A DNA stretch of 64,000 nt from a virus, in the IMG/VR virus record IMGVR_UViG_3300006923_000006, positions 1-64,000 of that record; one strand, written 5' to 3'. The notes beneath the pieces were generated by a model. That model saw nothing but the letters and a program-made list of their open reading frames with translations. It was not told the DNA's origin and made no database searches. Shown here in pieces: positions 39,005-47,757 of the stretch; the first letter of the stretch is position 1; each line of letters starts with the position of its first letter. The translations under genes and the position numbers were made by a program.

Positions 39005-39907
39005 ATGCACATAATTGAAAGACTAACTAAAAACAAAGTAATACAACCTCCGCAGTGGTTACCCACTAATGTACACTATCTCGTAATTACTGGTAGTGAG
39101 AGTTATGGTGTATCTTCTGGTAATTCAGACATTGATGTTAAAGGTATATCCATTCCTCCTAAAAACATGTTATTCCCACATTTAGATGGTAAAATTCCAG
39201 GTTTTAATTGGCCAAGCGAAAAAGAATACAACAAAAAAACCAATTGGCAATCACACCACAATCATGATGTAAGCACAGGTAAAGAATACGACCTTGATAT
39301 TAAGTCTATTACTAGGTTTTTCTTTTTAGCATACGGTTGTAATCCTGATATTATTGACAGTCTATTTGTTCCTCCAAGGTGTATATTGTTTGAATCTAAA
39401 GCAGGACAACTAATGAGAGACGAGAGACATTTGTTTCTGTCTAAACTAGGTTGGAATAAGTATAAAGGATACGCTTATGGACAAGTCCGTAGATATCTTT
39501 ATGGTGATGATTACAAACCAGAAGGTAAAAGAATAAAAATCGTAGAACAATATGGCTATGATACCAAAGGTGCTTATCACGTAGTTCGTCTTCTTAACGA
39601 GATTGAGCAAATTCTAACCACTGGCGATTTAAATTTAGAAATCAACAGAGAACAACTCAAAAGTATTCGTAACGGCGAATGGACCAAAGAACAGATTCTG
39701 GAATATTTTCACAATAAAGAAAAACAACTTGAGAAAATTTACTTAGAATCAGACCTACAAGCAAAACCAGACAAAGAAAAAATCGAAGAATTGCTTCGCG
39801 AATGTCTGAAAATACAGTATAATGAACTTGAAATCGTGATTGACAAAAACAAAGACCGCAAGACATTAGAAATGGTCTATAGTCTACTACAGGAAAGGAT
39901 GTATTAG
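39005..39907 (+). CDS. RlaP-like nucleotidyltransferase (300 aa)
   Basis: YLVITGSESYGVSSGNSDID (residues ~25-44) is the pol-beta GS...DxD active-site motif of the PF10127/RlaP group. A helical C-terminal domain follows. RlaP-type proteins were named for their association with RNA ligases in RNA repair operons (Burroughs and Aravind). Coming right after a tmRNA gene and in a genome segment with two RNA ligases and a Thg1-like polymerase, a role in RNA end repair is a reasonable inference; its substrate is not known. Confidence 0.78.
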   Translation: MHIIERLTKNKVIQPPQWLPTNVHYLVITGSESYGVSSGNSDIDVKGISIPPKNMLFPHLDGKIPGFNWPSEKEYNKKTNWQSHHNHDVSTGKEYDLDIKSITRFFFLAYGCNPDIIDSLFVPPRCILFESKAGQLMRDERHLFLSKLGWNKYKGYAYGQVRRYLYGDDYKPEGKRIKIVEQYGYDTKGAYHVVRLLNEIEQILTTGDLNLEINREQLKSIRNGEWTKEQILEYFHNKEKQLEKIYLESDLQAKPDKEKIEELLRECLKIQYNELEIVIDKNKDRKTLEMVYSLLQERMY

Positions 39908-40467
39908 TGTTTGATGCAATAACAGAGACTAACTATCGTTTTGTTTTTACTATGACTGGTGGTGGAACAGAATTTATTGGAAACCTACTTTCTGGTGGTG
40001 GTTTGTCAAAACATGTACTATCATGTAATGTCCCTTATTCACAAAGAGCATTAAGAAATTACATTGCTAGATGGCACCCTACCCCAAGTCATGTACATTC
40101 TCATAAAATTGACAAATACGTTTCTGAAGAAACAGCAATCACTATGGCAACATCGTCTTTTTATGAAGGCCATACTTTAACAGACGATACTGAAGTAGTA
40201 GGACTAGGTTGTACTTCTGCTTTACAACGTAGAGGAGACGACAGAGAAGGCAGAGAGTATAAAGCGTTTTGTGCTTTGTGTTCAGATGAATTAGGATTAA
40301 AAACATTCAAACTTGAACTTAATAAATCTAATAGAAAAGAACACGAAGAAATGAATGCTTGTTTTATTCAAGAGTGTTTGTTGAGATTTTTAATCAATGA
40401 TACAGAAAGAACATTACACACACCACAAAAATGGGAAGGATTTAAGGATTTTACAGAATGCGTCTAA
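39907..40467 (+). CDS. CinA/PncC-like protein (NMN amidohydrolase family) (186 aa)
   Basis: TMTGGGTEFIGNLLSGGGLS, VPYSQRALRNYI and ATSSFYEGHTLTDD...VGLGCTSAL match the CinA C-terminal (PncC) family variant beginning TGGGS. PncC enzymes deamidate NMN to nicotinate mononucleotide, another entry to NAD. Key residues of this variant are not certain to me, so activity is unproven. Start GTG 39907 overlaps the previous TAG, with AGGAAAGGA upstream. Confidence 0.7.
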   Translation: MFDAITETNYRFVFTMTGGGTEFIGNLLSGGGLSKHVLSCNVPYSQRALRNYIARWHPTPSHVHSHKIDKYVSEETAITMATSSFYEGHTLTDDTEVVGLGCTSALQRRGDDREGREYKAFCALCSDELGLKTFKLELNKSNRKEHEEMNACFIQECLLRFLINDTERTLHTPQKWEGFKDFTECV

Positions 40468-41522
40468 ATTTGTATGCACCTACTAACAAACTAAGCTACG
40501 GAATTTGCGGAACAAACATCTTAAAATGCCTATGTCAAGAAGGAGTTGAGGTAAGCTATTTTCCTATTGGCCCATCATTACCAGACAAAGAGATTAAAAA
40601 ATGTCATGAAAGAGCTATGGTCGGTTATGATAGAAATGCTCCTTGTGTTAAGATATGGCATCAACATGGACTACAAGAAATGGTTGGAAGCGGGTTGCAT
40701 GTCGGCTATCCTATTTTTGAGTTGGATACTTTTACTCCCGTGGAACTCCATAGTCTTAGTAATTGTGATGCTCTCTTTGTTTGTTCACATTGGGCCAAAA
40801 AAATTATAGAAAAATACATAGACGTGCCTACTCGTGTTGTTCCTTTAGGTGTTGACAGAAGTATTTTTAATCCTACGACCAGCTACAGAACACCAAGAGA
40901 TACAGTGTTTTTAGCGTCTGGAAAGTGGGAAATACGAAAAGGTCACGATTTTTTAGCAGAAGCGTTCAACAAAGCGTTCAATAGTGACGATAATGTACAA
41001 CTGTGGATGGCGTGTAGTAACCCTTTCCTCACGGAGGAACAAACCAATAAATGGCATACTTACTATAAACAACAATGTGGTGACAAAGTTAGATTTATTC
41101 CATATGTTGATACTCAATCTCAACTTGCAGATTTAATGAGTAAAGTAGACTGTGGCGTATTCTTATCAAGAGCAGAAGGATGGAATCTTGGTCTTTTAGA
41201 AATGATGGCTATGGGAAAACAAGTAATAACAACAGATTATTCTGGACATACAGAATTTTGTCATGGTAAAAATTCATTATTAATCGATACAGAACAGGTT
41301 GAACCAGCAAACGACGGTATTTGGTTTCATGGACAAGGCAATTGGGCGAAACTTGGTGATAAACAATTAGAACAAACTATACATACGCTTAGATTAATAC
41401 ATCAAGAAAAAAATAAGAAAGGGTCTCTTGACGTAAACACATGCGGAATTGATACAGCAAAAAAATACACTTGGACTAACAGTGCTAAAACCATAATTAA
41501 GCACCTAGGAGAATTGAATTGA
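40458..41522 (+). CDS. GT4-type glycosyltransferase (354 aa)
   Basis: FLASGKWEIRKGHDFLAEAF and LSRAEGWNLGLLEMMAMGKQ followed by VITTDYSGHTEFC are the nucleotide-sugar binding motifs of GT-B glycosyltransferases (EGWxxxxLEAMA-like). The C-terminal region is intact. The ATG overlaps the preceding gene. Confidence 0.88.
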   Translation: MRLNLYAPTNKLSYGICGTNILKCLCQEGVEVSYFPIGPSLPDKEIKKCHERAMVGYDRNAPCVKIWHQHGLQEMVGSGLHVGYPIFELDTFTPVELHSLSNCDALFVCSHWAKKIIEKYIDVPTRVVPLGVDRSIFNPTTSYRTPRDTVFLASGKWEIRKGHDFLAEAFNKAFNSDDNVQLWMACSNPFLTEEQTNKWHTYYKQQCGDKVRFIPYVDTQSQLADLMSKVDCGVFLSRAEGWNLGLLEMMAMGKQVITTDYSGHTEFCHGKNSLLIDTEQVEPANDGIWFHGQGNWAKLGDKQLEQTIHTLRLIHQEKNKKGSLDVNTCGIDTAKKYTWTNSAKTIIKHLGELN

Positions 41523-42040
41523 GAACTTTAATTGAATGCGAAACATTGGCCGAAAAAATTCTTTGTAAACACTTTCCTATTATGTCAAAAGACCACGAAG
41601 CAATTGGAAAAGTAGTTGAATACATCCTTAAAGCAGAACAAAAATATGACCCCACTCTGTCAAAACGTATGACAGAAAACACTTGGGTGGTTTACTATGG
41701 TAAACTTGGTGCTAGAAAATATTACAACGATACTTTCTTAAAAAGACAAAAAGAACAGAAAAAAGTCCTTTCATTAGACTATGTTTACGATGATGGCATT
41801 AACCTTGAAAAAATGATTGGCAAGAATTCTCCGCCCGAACAATCTTTGATGTGCGAAGAAATCATGACTTTCATTAAAAACAACACAGATTTAACAACAA
41901 CGCAAAAACAATGTTTCATGCTTAAAAACACCGAATACAAAACCTATAGGGACATTGGGAAAAAGTTAGGAATTAGTTACGAAATGGCAAGATTAAACAA
42001 CAATAAAGTAATTAAAAAGGTCAGGGAGGCTTTCGAGTGA
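41519..42040 (+). CDS. Sigma70-family-like factor (173 aa)
   Basis: The C-terminal region (LTTTQKQCFMLKNTEYKTYR, DIGKKLGISYEMARLNNNKV) is a sigma region 4 helix-turn-helix, and the N-terminal half (MTENTWVVYYGKLGARKYY) may be a reduced region 2. The start is TTG overlapping the upstream TGA, with AGGAGAAT. It could direct host RNA polymerase to middle/late phage promoters that differ from the TTGACA-16 family. Confidence 0.72.
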   Translation: MRTLIECETLAEKILCKHFPIMSKDHEAIGKVVEYILKAEQKYDPTLSKRMTENTWVVYYGKLGARKYYNDTFLKRQKEQKKVLSLDYVYDDGINLEKMIGKNSPPEQSLMCEEIMTFIKNNTDLTTTQKQCFMLKNTEYKTYRDIGKKLGISYEMARLNNNKVIKKVREAFE

Positions 42041-42387
42041 AGATTTTTGTAGACTTAATAATTGCCGCGATTGACTTGACAAAAAACGAAAAAAAGGTTA
42101 TTATACTTGAGGACGGGCTACCTTGTCGAGAAGTAAACGATGATTTGGATTGTGTTTACAAAAAATTATTCAGCGAATTAGCAAACGTGTCTCCAGACTA
42201 TCCTGATTACGTTTTAGTTTCGGCATACAAACAATCGGATGAAGTTCATATAGTTTATGCCTGTATGATTCCCGAAACTATTAAAATTAAAAAAGCAGAG
42301 TGGAGAAATATTTCTAATGTTCAAAACGATTCGGAATTTAGTTTGGATGGCAAAAAGGCCATTTATGAAGCCGCATATAGAATCTAA
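42037..42387 (+). CDS. Hypothetical protein (116 aa)
   Basis: GTG start inside the end of the sigma-like gene. Alpha/beta sequence (VSAYKQSDEVHIVYACMIPE) with no known family; the acidic and aromatic pattern is faintly like a degenerate Nudix fold. Confidence 0.5.
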   Translation: MKIFVDLIIAAIDLTKNEKKVIILEDGLPCREVNDDLDCVYKKLFSELANVSPDYPDYVLVSAYKQSDEVHIVYACMIPETIKIKKAEWRNISNVQNDSEFSLDGKKAIYEAAYRI

Positions 42388-42400
42388 AGCTATTATCGTC

Positions 42401-42697
42401 ATGTCTTATAACCCAGAAGCAAAAGGAGCACAATTTAATATTAGTTTTGATGGTGATGATGCTAAAACTATAGCTAAACTAGCATTCGTAGGTTTTAACG
42501 GCGGTTTTCCTAGCCAACTTGAACAATGGTTATTAAACAACAAAGACAATGCAGAACAAGCAATAGAACTATACCACGCTATGGTAGACGAACAACATAA
42601 TCAAGAACAAACAATCCGCAATATGTTAACTCCTCCTAAAACTACTGACGAACCTATTATTTGTCCAACACAAATGTTTATTACAGAAAAAAGCTAA
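42401..42697 (+). CDS. Hypothetical protein (98 aa)
   Basis: ATG 42401 is chosen; earlier in-frame ATGs at 42347 and 42317 overlap the previous gene. Helical, acidic, Gln-rich C-terminus. No family. Confidence 0.5.
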   Translation: MSYNPEAKGAQFNISFDGDDAKTIAKLAFVGFNGGFPSQLEQWLLNNKDNAEQAIELYHAMVDEQHNQEQTIRNMLTPPKTTDEPIICPTQMFITEKS

Positions 42698-42699
42698 TT

Positions 42700-43194
42700 A
42701 TGGATACACATAACCCAATCTTTCTAACAGTTGACGACATATTGGTTACACAATCGGGTTTACGAAATCCAAAAAATCTAGCCAGTATGTATAAGTATTT
42801 AACATCTGGAAAGCAGTTTCACAGACCTGTGATATATCATATGGATGATGGCAAATATTATATTCATAATGGACACCATAGATTAACAGCAATGTATTTT
42901 GCTGGCTTTTTTCAGGTCGATAACACAATGGTTAATATTATCGATTTTCAAGTAAGTAAATTTCAGGAAATCAACCACGACGTTGGGTGGGTTACACCAT
43001 ATAATATTCAAACTCATGTACGACTGCCAAACTTAAGTTCGTGGAAAAAAACAGTCGAATACATGAAAAAAGTATATACTCTTAAAGAAGTTAATCGTAT
43101 TATTGAAGTTTCTGGTCATTTTTACAGTATTCCGCGAAAAATACATTCTATTGTAGATTTCGCAAGAAACTATAGAGGATTTATTGATGATTAG
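42700..43194 (+). CDS. ParB/Sulfiredoxin-fold protein (164 aa)
   Basis: RPVIYHMDDGKYYIHNGHHR followed by LTAMYFAG is the ParB-like nuclease/CTPase motif (xxxxGNHRxxA). N-terminal VDDILVTQSGLRNP fits the family start. Stand-alone ParB-like domains are common in phages, with unclear roles. Confidence 0.78.
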   Translation: MDTHNPIFLTVDDILVTQSGLRNPKNLASMYKYLTSGKQFHRPVIYHMDDGKYYIHNGHHRLTAMYFAGFFQVDNTMVNIIDFQVSKFQEINHDVGWVTPYNIQTHVRLPNLSSWKKTVEYMKKVYTLKEVNRIIEVSGHFYSIPRKIHSIVDFARNYRGFIDD

Positions 43195-43456
43195 TAGTAT
43201 GTTGTTTTTGTTGGGTATAATGAGTTTTAGTTACTTACTTGGTAGTTCTGTTGGTAAGTATTGGGTAAGTAATTACACAAGCGGAGAAAGTTTTGTATTT
43301 ATCTGTTTAACTTTTTGGTCTCTTTTTTCTACCTTGCTAATTGGACCAGTAATGTTAACTTATATGGTGATGTGGATGTTAACTCTAGGAATGGTTTATG
43401 TACTTGGCGAATTAATTTATCCTTTATGGATTATGATTCCAAGTAACAAACTGTAA
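43187..43456 (+). CDS. Membrane protein, 2-3 helices (89 aa)
   Basis: Nearly all hydrophobic (MLFLLGIMSFSYLLGSSVG; FICLTFWSLFSTLLIGPVML; WMLTLGMVYVLGELIYPLWI). Size and topology would suit a holin, but nothing else supports that. Confidence 0.55.
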   Translation: MISSMLFLLGIMSFSYLLGSSVGKYWVSNYTSGESFVFICLTFWSLFSTLLIGPVMLTYMVMWMLTLGMVYVLGELIYPLWIMIPSNKL

Positions 43457-43467
43457 AAGGACAAGTA

Positions 43468-44502
43468 ATGAAACAATATTTGGATATAGTTAGGAATATT
43501 TTACAAACAGGAACTCCAAAAAACCCAGTTAGAGTAGGTTCTGATGGTAAAGTAGAAAAGGTTGAAAACGAAACGATAGGATTGCCTAACATATTTTTTA
43601 GTCATGATATGGCTGATGGTTTTCCTTTGTTAACTACTAAAAAAGTACACTTTCATAGTGTTGCTGTTGAATTAGAAGGTTTTCTAAAAGGTATTACCGA
43701 TAAGTCTTGGTATCAAGAACGCAAATGTAGTATATGGAACGAATGGGCTAATGACGATGCATGTCGAGACTTTTACGAAAAAAATTACAGACAACCATAT
43801 TTAAGAGATAAAGCAGCAGGTTTAGGTGACCATATTGATGATTTTGGCTTAGTTCCTTATCCAGAAGTTAAAACAATGATTGCAAAATCAGTCTCAGACC
43901 TTGGACCTGTCTATGGTTATCAATGGCGTAATTTTGGTCAACAATACGGTTCAAAAGAATTAGTAGCGGACGACCACGACTGGACATTCCAAAGTAACGG
44001 ATTAAAACATGGACACGACCAGCTTAAAGATGTATTAAACACACTTAGAGATAATCCAACAGATAGGCGTATGGTAATATCTGCTTGGAATCCAAATCAA
44101 AAACATATCATGGCATTACCTCCTTGTCATTTAATGTGGATTGTGACGGTTTATAATGGTAAAGTCAATCTACATTGGACGCAACGTTCGGTATGTACGG
44201 GATTAGGGTTATGCTTTAACATAGCAAGCTATGGTTTATTACTAACAATGTTGGCTAAACACGCAAACTTAGAAATTGGAAACCTGTCTGGCTCATTAAT
44301 TGACTGTCATATTTACGAAGACCACATAGCTCCATTGTCAGAACAAATTAAAAGACAACCAAAACAATTGCCGCAAATCCAAATAGACAACAATAATGAT
44401 GATGACAAATATCCTTTTGATTTACTAAGATGGACACATAAGAACTATAAATTAATAGACTATGATTATCATCCACGTATTAAAATGAATGTTACCGTTT
44501 AA
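43468..44502 (+). CDS. thyA: Thymidylate synthase (344 aa)
   Basis: FPLLTTKKVHFHSVAVELEG, GPVYGYQWRNFG, LPPCHLMWIVTV (catalytic Cys) and a C-terminal KMNVTV tail identify a ThyA-type enzyme making dTMP from dUMP. The substrate motif usually written QRSxDxxLGLPFN reads QRSVCTGLGLCFN here: the conserved Asp is Cys and the Pro is Cys, while the Asn is kept. That may mean altered substrate handling (for example a modified pyrimidine), or just divergence. AAAGGACAAG ribosome-binding site. Confidence 0.92.
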   Translation: MKQYLDIVRNILQTGTPKNPVRVGSDGKVEKVENETIGLPNIFFSHDMADGFPLLTTKKVHFHSVAVELEGFLKGITDKSWYQERKCSIWNEWANDDACRDFYEKNYRQPYLRDKAAGLGDHIDDFGLVPYPEVKTMIAKSVSDLGPVYGYQWRNFGQQYGSKELVADDHDWTFQSNGLKHGHDQLKDVLNTLRDNPTDRRMVISAWNPNQKHIMALPPCHLMWIVTVYNGKVNLHWTQRSVCTGLGLCFNIASYGLLLTMLAKHANLEIGNLSGSLIDCHIYEDHIAPLSEQIKRQPKQLPQIQIDNNNDDDKYPFDLLRWTHKNYKLIDYDYHPRIKMNVTV

Positions 44503-44503
44503 A

Positions 44504-44617
44504 ATGTTTTATACATACCTTTTTTTAATTCTGTATGTAATCAATCCTCCTGATACACCAATTGCCTACGGAAAATTAAAAGGAAGTCCCAAAATAAAGT
44601 CTACAAAAGGAAAATAA
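44504..44617 (+). CDS. Small exported or membrane peptide (37 aa)
   Basis: ATG 44504, two bases after the ThyA stop. A short hydrophobic start (FYTYLFLILYVINP) and a basic tail. It overlaps the next start (TAATG) and supplies that gene's ribosome-binding site. Confidence 0.4.
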   Translation: MFYTYLFLILYVINPPDTPIAYGKLKGSPKIKSTKGK

Positions 44618-45303
44618 TGATAAAAACAATTGAATGGGAAAGTTATGAATACAAGTACGACACTCTACAAAACCGTATTCATGCAGACACAGACACAGAA
44701 GAAGATACTTCTTACGAAGACGCTCCAGACGATATGGATATGGATATGGATACGTTACTAACAAACGAAGCTAATTCAACGTTGGTACAAACACCAATTG
44801 GTGTATTTAACGTCTCTGATAGTATGAATCCGTTCAAACACTACAAATTTTGGCTAGGACACACAAATTTTAATATCTCACCAGAAGTCATCAGGATAAT
44901 CAAAAACATTCCTGGTGTAGAAGTATTGCGACCTATTAGTAGATATAGGTTTTTTATTGGTATTGGTAAACTTTTTAACTTATCTGATATACAAGGAATT
45001 ATAACAAAAGAATTAATAGAAAATCCTATTGAAAGTAAAATAGATTTAATTAATAACTCAGAAATAGAAGATAGAGTCATTTCATTGATTAATAATTGTA
45101 GTCAAAGTTATGCCGAGTGGATGATTTATATTTTTCCAAACGGCGAAATTGATTATATCTATAAAGGACAAGAAGACTATCAAGCTTGGGTTGAAGCATA
45201 CAAACAGTCTTTTAACATATCGGGTGGTATTCTTATAGGGTCAGATGATGTCAACAAAAATCAAAAGAAGAAACCTATCACAAACAAGCGAACTAATATA
45301 TGA
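44617..45303 (+). CDS. Hypothetical protein (228 aa)
   Basis: Acidic N-terminal region with an Asp-Met tandem repeat (DDMDMDMDT, from repeated GATATG), then an alpha/beta part (FNISPEVIRIIKNIPGVEVL; YRFFIGIGKLFNLSDI). Not recognised. Overlaps the ClpP-like gene by 59 bases. Confidence 0.6.
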   Translation: MIKTIEWESYEYKYDTLQNRIHADTDTEEDTSYEDAPDDMDMDMDTLLTNEANSTLVQTPIGVFNVSDSMNPFKHYKFWLGHTNFNISPEVIRIIKNIPGVEVLRPISRYRFFIGIGKLFNLSDIQGIITKELIENPIESKIDLINNSEIEDRVISLINNCSQSYAEWMIYIFPNGEIDYIYKGQEDYQAWVEAYKQSFNISGGILIGSDDVNKNQKKKPITNKRTNI

Positions 45304-45955
45304 TATACACGAGCATTGTATAAATACCGACAGTAGAGAAATATTCTTACATTCCAATCTATACCTTGAAGAAGAAAAAGGTGTAGATTTTGCTATGGCT
45401 GTACAGTTTGAAAAGAATATGCGATTGCTAAACAAGTTAGGTGACTTGCCTATTTTAGTACATATGCATACGATTGGTGGTGAGTGGGAGGCTGGAATGG
45501 CAATCTATGATACCATAAAATATAGCAAATCTCCTGTGGTTATAGTAGCATACGCCAATGCTCGTTCTATGAGTAGTATTATTTTACAAGCAGCAACAGA
45601 ACACGGCAGAATAATGATGCCGAGTTCTGTTTTTATGTACCACCACGGAACTATGGGTCATGAGGGTCATACTATTGAGTATTTGACAGTTGCTAAAGAA
45701 CTAGAGAAAAGTATGGATACAATGTTAGATATTTACGTTAATAAGTGTCAATACGGTGAAATATTTACGGGATGGACAGATAAAAGAATCCGCAACCAAC
45801 TCAAAAAAGAGATGGAGCAAAAGATGGATGTTTATCTAAATGCTGACGAAACAGTAGAACACGGATTTGCTGATGCAGTCATAGGAACAGAAGGATATGA
45901 GACTATAGAAGACGCACTAACTACTGTTAAACACCTAATGGATGACGAATGTTAA
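45245..45955 (+). CDS. ClpP-like serine protease (236 aa)
   Basis: HTIGGEWEAGMAIYDTI, NARSMSSIILQAATE (Ser), SSVFMYHHGTMG (His) and NADETVEHGFAD (Asp) reproduce the ClpP fold and triad. ClpP-like proteins in phages often mature the head, or may work with ClpX on tmRNA-tagged proteins, which would be interesting given the phage tmRNA; the family is closer to stand-alone forms. ATG 45245 or 45248. Confidence 0.88.
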   Translation: MMSTKIKRRNLSQTSELIYDIHEHCINTDSREIFLHSNLYLEEEKGVDFAMAVQFEKNMRLLNKLGDLPILVHMHTIGGEWEAGMAIYDTIKYSKSPVVIVAYANARSMSSIILQAATEHGRIMMPSSVFMYHHGTMGHEGHTIEYLTVAKELEKSMDTMLDIYVNKCQYGEIFTGWTDKRIRNQLKKEMEQKMDVYLNADETVEHGFADAVIGTEGYETIEDALTTVKHLMDDEC

Positions 45956-46599
45956 GAGAACTAATAATATCCGATAAAAATACATCACAAGAAGATTTAC
46001 TTAAATATTTCGGAGCATCATCAAATTATCTGGTTGATAGGCTGTGTATGCCAGCGGGATTAATTCCGCAATTACACCCATATGTCGATGATTTTTCATA
46101 TATTTCTTCCTTAATTGACTTTCCATATGGTTGGTCAAGTTCTAAAAATAGAGTTTCCGAAATCATATCGGCTTACCACATGGGTATTAAAACGATGGAT
46201 TTTGTACTAAGTCCTTACCACATAACGAACTTCAACGTATTAAAAATACAAAAAGAACTCGAAACTCTATCTAATCTCAAAAAAGAATATTCCATAGAAT
46301 TACGGCCAATTCTTGAATATCGTCTATTCGATGTTGTAAACTGTATATCTGTTGGTGAAATACTGATGAATTTTGGTTTCAAAACCATCGTAGTATCTAC
46401 GGGAACTATGGTTGATGACAAAAACGATAACATGTTGGTATCATTAGAGTTATCTGACATTGGACTAGACGTTATAACATGTAGTCGTCTAATGTCAAAG
46501 ACATTCATGTCAGATTTAGACTCTATTGAGGTTTACGGAGTACGTTTTTGCTCTATTTTCGCCGCAGAAACTGCTTTAGGTCAATTAACTACTCAATAA
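45949..46599 (+). CDS. DeoC-like TIM-barrel protein, catalytic Lys replaced (216 aa)
   Basis: LCMPAGLIPQLHPYVDD, ISSLIDFPYGWSS, GIKTMDFVLSPYH, LRPILEYRLFD and TIVVSTGTM follow the order of deoxyribose-phosphate aldolase motifs. The Schiff-base Lys that normally precedes TSTG is Val (IVVSTG), and no second Lys motif is visible, so ordinary aldolase activity is unlikely. It may be a non-enzymatic or re-purposed barrel. Confidence 0.7.
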   Translation: MLRELIISDKNTSQEDLLKYFGASSNYLVDRLCMPAGLIPQLHPYVDDFSYISSLIDFPYGWSSSKNRVSEIISAYHMGIKTMDFVLSPYHITNFNVLKIQKELETLSNLKKEYSIELRPILEYRLFDVVNCISVGEILMNFGFKTIVVSTGTMVDDKNDNMLVSLELSDIGLDVITCSRLMSKTFMSDLDSIEVYGVRFCSIFAAETALGQLTTQ

Positions 46600-46684
46600 T
46601 ACGTAATGGTGTATAATATATTAGGACTAGGATTATATGTGGAATTAAAGGAACACATAGTAAATTTAATTTGGAGTTTTAAAT
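46600..46684 (+). promoter_or_regulatory. Upstream region of a probable virion gene, AT-rich -10
   Basis: GTGTATAATATATTAGGA contains a strong TATAAT without a TTGACA box at 16 bp; the same GTGTATAATA occurs at 58915-58924 before another gene. It may be a late-type promoter recognised with a phage factor. AATTTGGAGTTTTAAAT supplies the ribosome-binding site. Confidence 0.4.
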
Positions 46685-47245
46685 ATGTCAACTACAAAAG
46701 CAATTTCCGGCAACACTCAAAAAAATGATGGCGGAACAATTCTTAAAGCCGGTAATATTACACGTACCGACTTCAACGCTATCTCAGTACAAAACGTTTC
46801 TGAGCAGACTACAGAATACGGTTCTAAAGTATTTATTCCTACGGGTGTAGATTCTTCTGGTAATCTTGGTGTTCGTGCTGCAAACGGAACCAAGCAGGTT
46901 GGAAAACAAGATTCTGACAACTGGCTAATGATGTACGGTGTGGCTCACAACATCGCGGGTGTTAGTAGCAACATTTTGCGTTCTGCTTCTAGCCAATATC
47001 CTGGTATCCAACAACGTCCAGTACCACGTACTCACCACATTCGTTTAGACGAATCTTCTTGGGATTATGTGACTGGTGCTGTTACTAAAGGTGGTAGCGA
47101 AGGTACTTCGGTCAATTTCCACAAACCAGAAGGTTCTGGTGTTCTCGATAAAGGCGCTTTCCCAACCAATGCTATTCCTGGCCAATTAGTGTATATGGTT
47201 AAAGGTATCATCCCAACACAAGACCAATATAAGGCGATAACATAA
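46685..47245 (+). CDS. Probable virion protein (186 aa)
   Basis: Gly/Ser/Thr/Asn-rich, beta-type sequence without Cys, with well-used codons, its own AT-rich promoter region and a strong terminator. This is the usual profile of an abundant particle protein such as a decoration protein. No family recognised. Confidence 0.55.
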   Translation: MSTTKAISGNTQKNDGGTILKAGNITRTDFNAISVQNVSEQTTEYGSKVFIPTGVDSSGNLGVRAANGTKQVGKQDSDNWLMMYGVAHNIAGVSSNILRSASSQYPGIQQRPVPRTHHIRLDESSWDYVTGAVTKGGSEGTSVNFHKPEGSGVLDKGAFPTNAIPGQLVYMVKGIIPTQDQYKAIT

Positions 47246-47270
47246 TATAATCCTGTTATATAATTAAATT

Positions 47271-47309
47271 AAAGCCCACCTATAGTCTTTAAGCTTGGGT
47301 GGGCTTTTT
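47271..47309 (+). terminator. Strong intrinsic terminator
   Basis: AAAGCCCACC (47271-47280) pairs with GGTGGGCTTT (47298-47307) and runs into a five-T tract. It isolates the probable virion protein gene. Confidence 0.92.
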
Positions 47310-47323
47310 ATTGGAGAATCATA

Positions 47324-47746
47324 ATGGCAGAATATGGTATTATAGCAGGTATAGTTGTTATAACAATGGCTCTGGTCAAAATTATTGAAAGTTTTGTTTC
47401 TAAGACATTTGACGATGCTAAAGATAAAAGAATGATAGACTGTATTAACGCAATCAACAAAAACGTCAATATGTCAGAACAAAGACTAGACAATAAAATA
47501 TCAACAATACAAACAGAAATACAACACGTTGCCAGTGTTTCCAAGGAGTTGTTTGATATGCACAACAGATATGACACTGACGGAACACCAATTTGGTATG
47601 TTCCTCGCTCGTGGGCGGAAAACCAAAAAGAGATATTAGAGTGTTTGAACGAAGTCTCTCATTGTATTGACCAAGTGTCTAGAACACAAGAACGTATGAT
47701 AGTTGTATTAGATAAGTTATTTAACAATCTTCAAAATACACGATAA
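47324..47746 (+). CDS. Membrane-anchored coiled-coil protein (140 aa)
   Basis: One N-terminal helix (IIAGIVVITMALVKIIESFV), then a long heptad-rich rod (INKNVNMSEQRLDNKISTIQ). The layout is like small phage membrane proteins near lysis genes (holin- or spanin-like), but this is only topology. TTGGAGAATC ribosome-binding site. Confidence 0.55.
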   Translation: MAEYGIIAGIVVITMALVKIIESFVSKTFDDAKDKRMIDCINAINKNVNMSEQRLDNKISTIQTEIQHVASVSKELFDMHNRYDTDGTPIWYVPRSWAENQKEILECLNEVSHCIDQVSRTQERMIVVLDKLFNNLQNTR

Positions 47747-47757
47747 AGGCAAACAAG

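Noticed and set aside
38708-39010. Minus-strand 100-codon frame
   Set aside because: It lies across the tmRNA, whose structure explains the sequence.
42076-42104. TTGACA-17-TATTAT promoter-like sequence
   Set aside because: It is inside a coding sequence in an operon and has a 17-bp spacer, unlike the family; the A-rich context makes a chance match likely.
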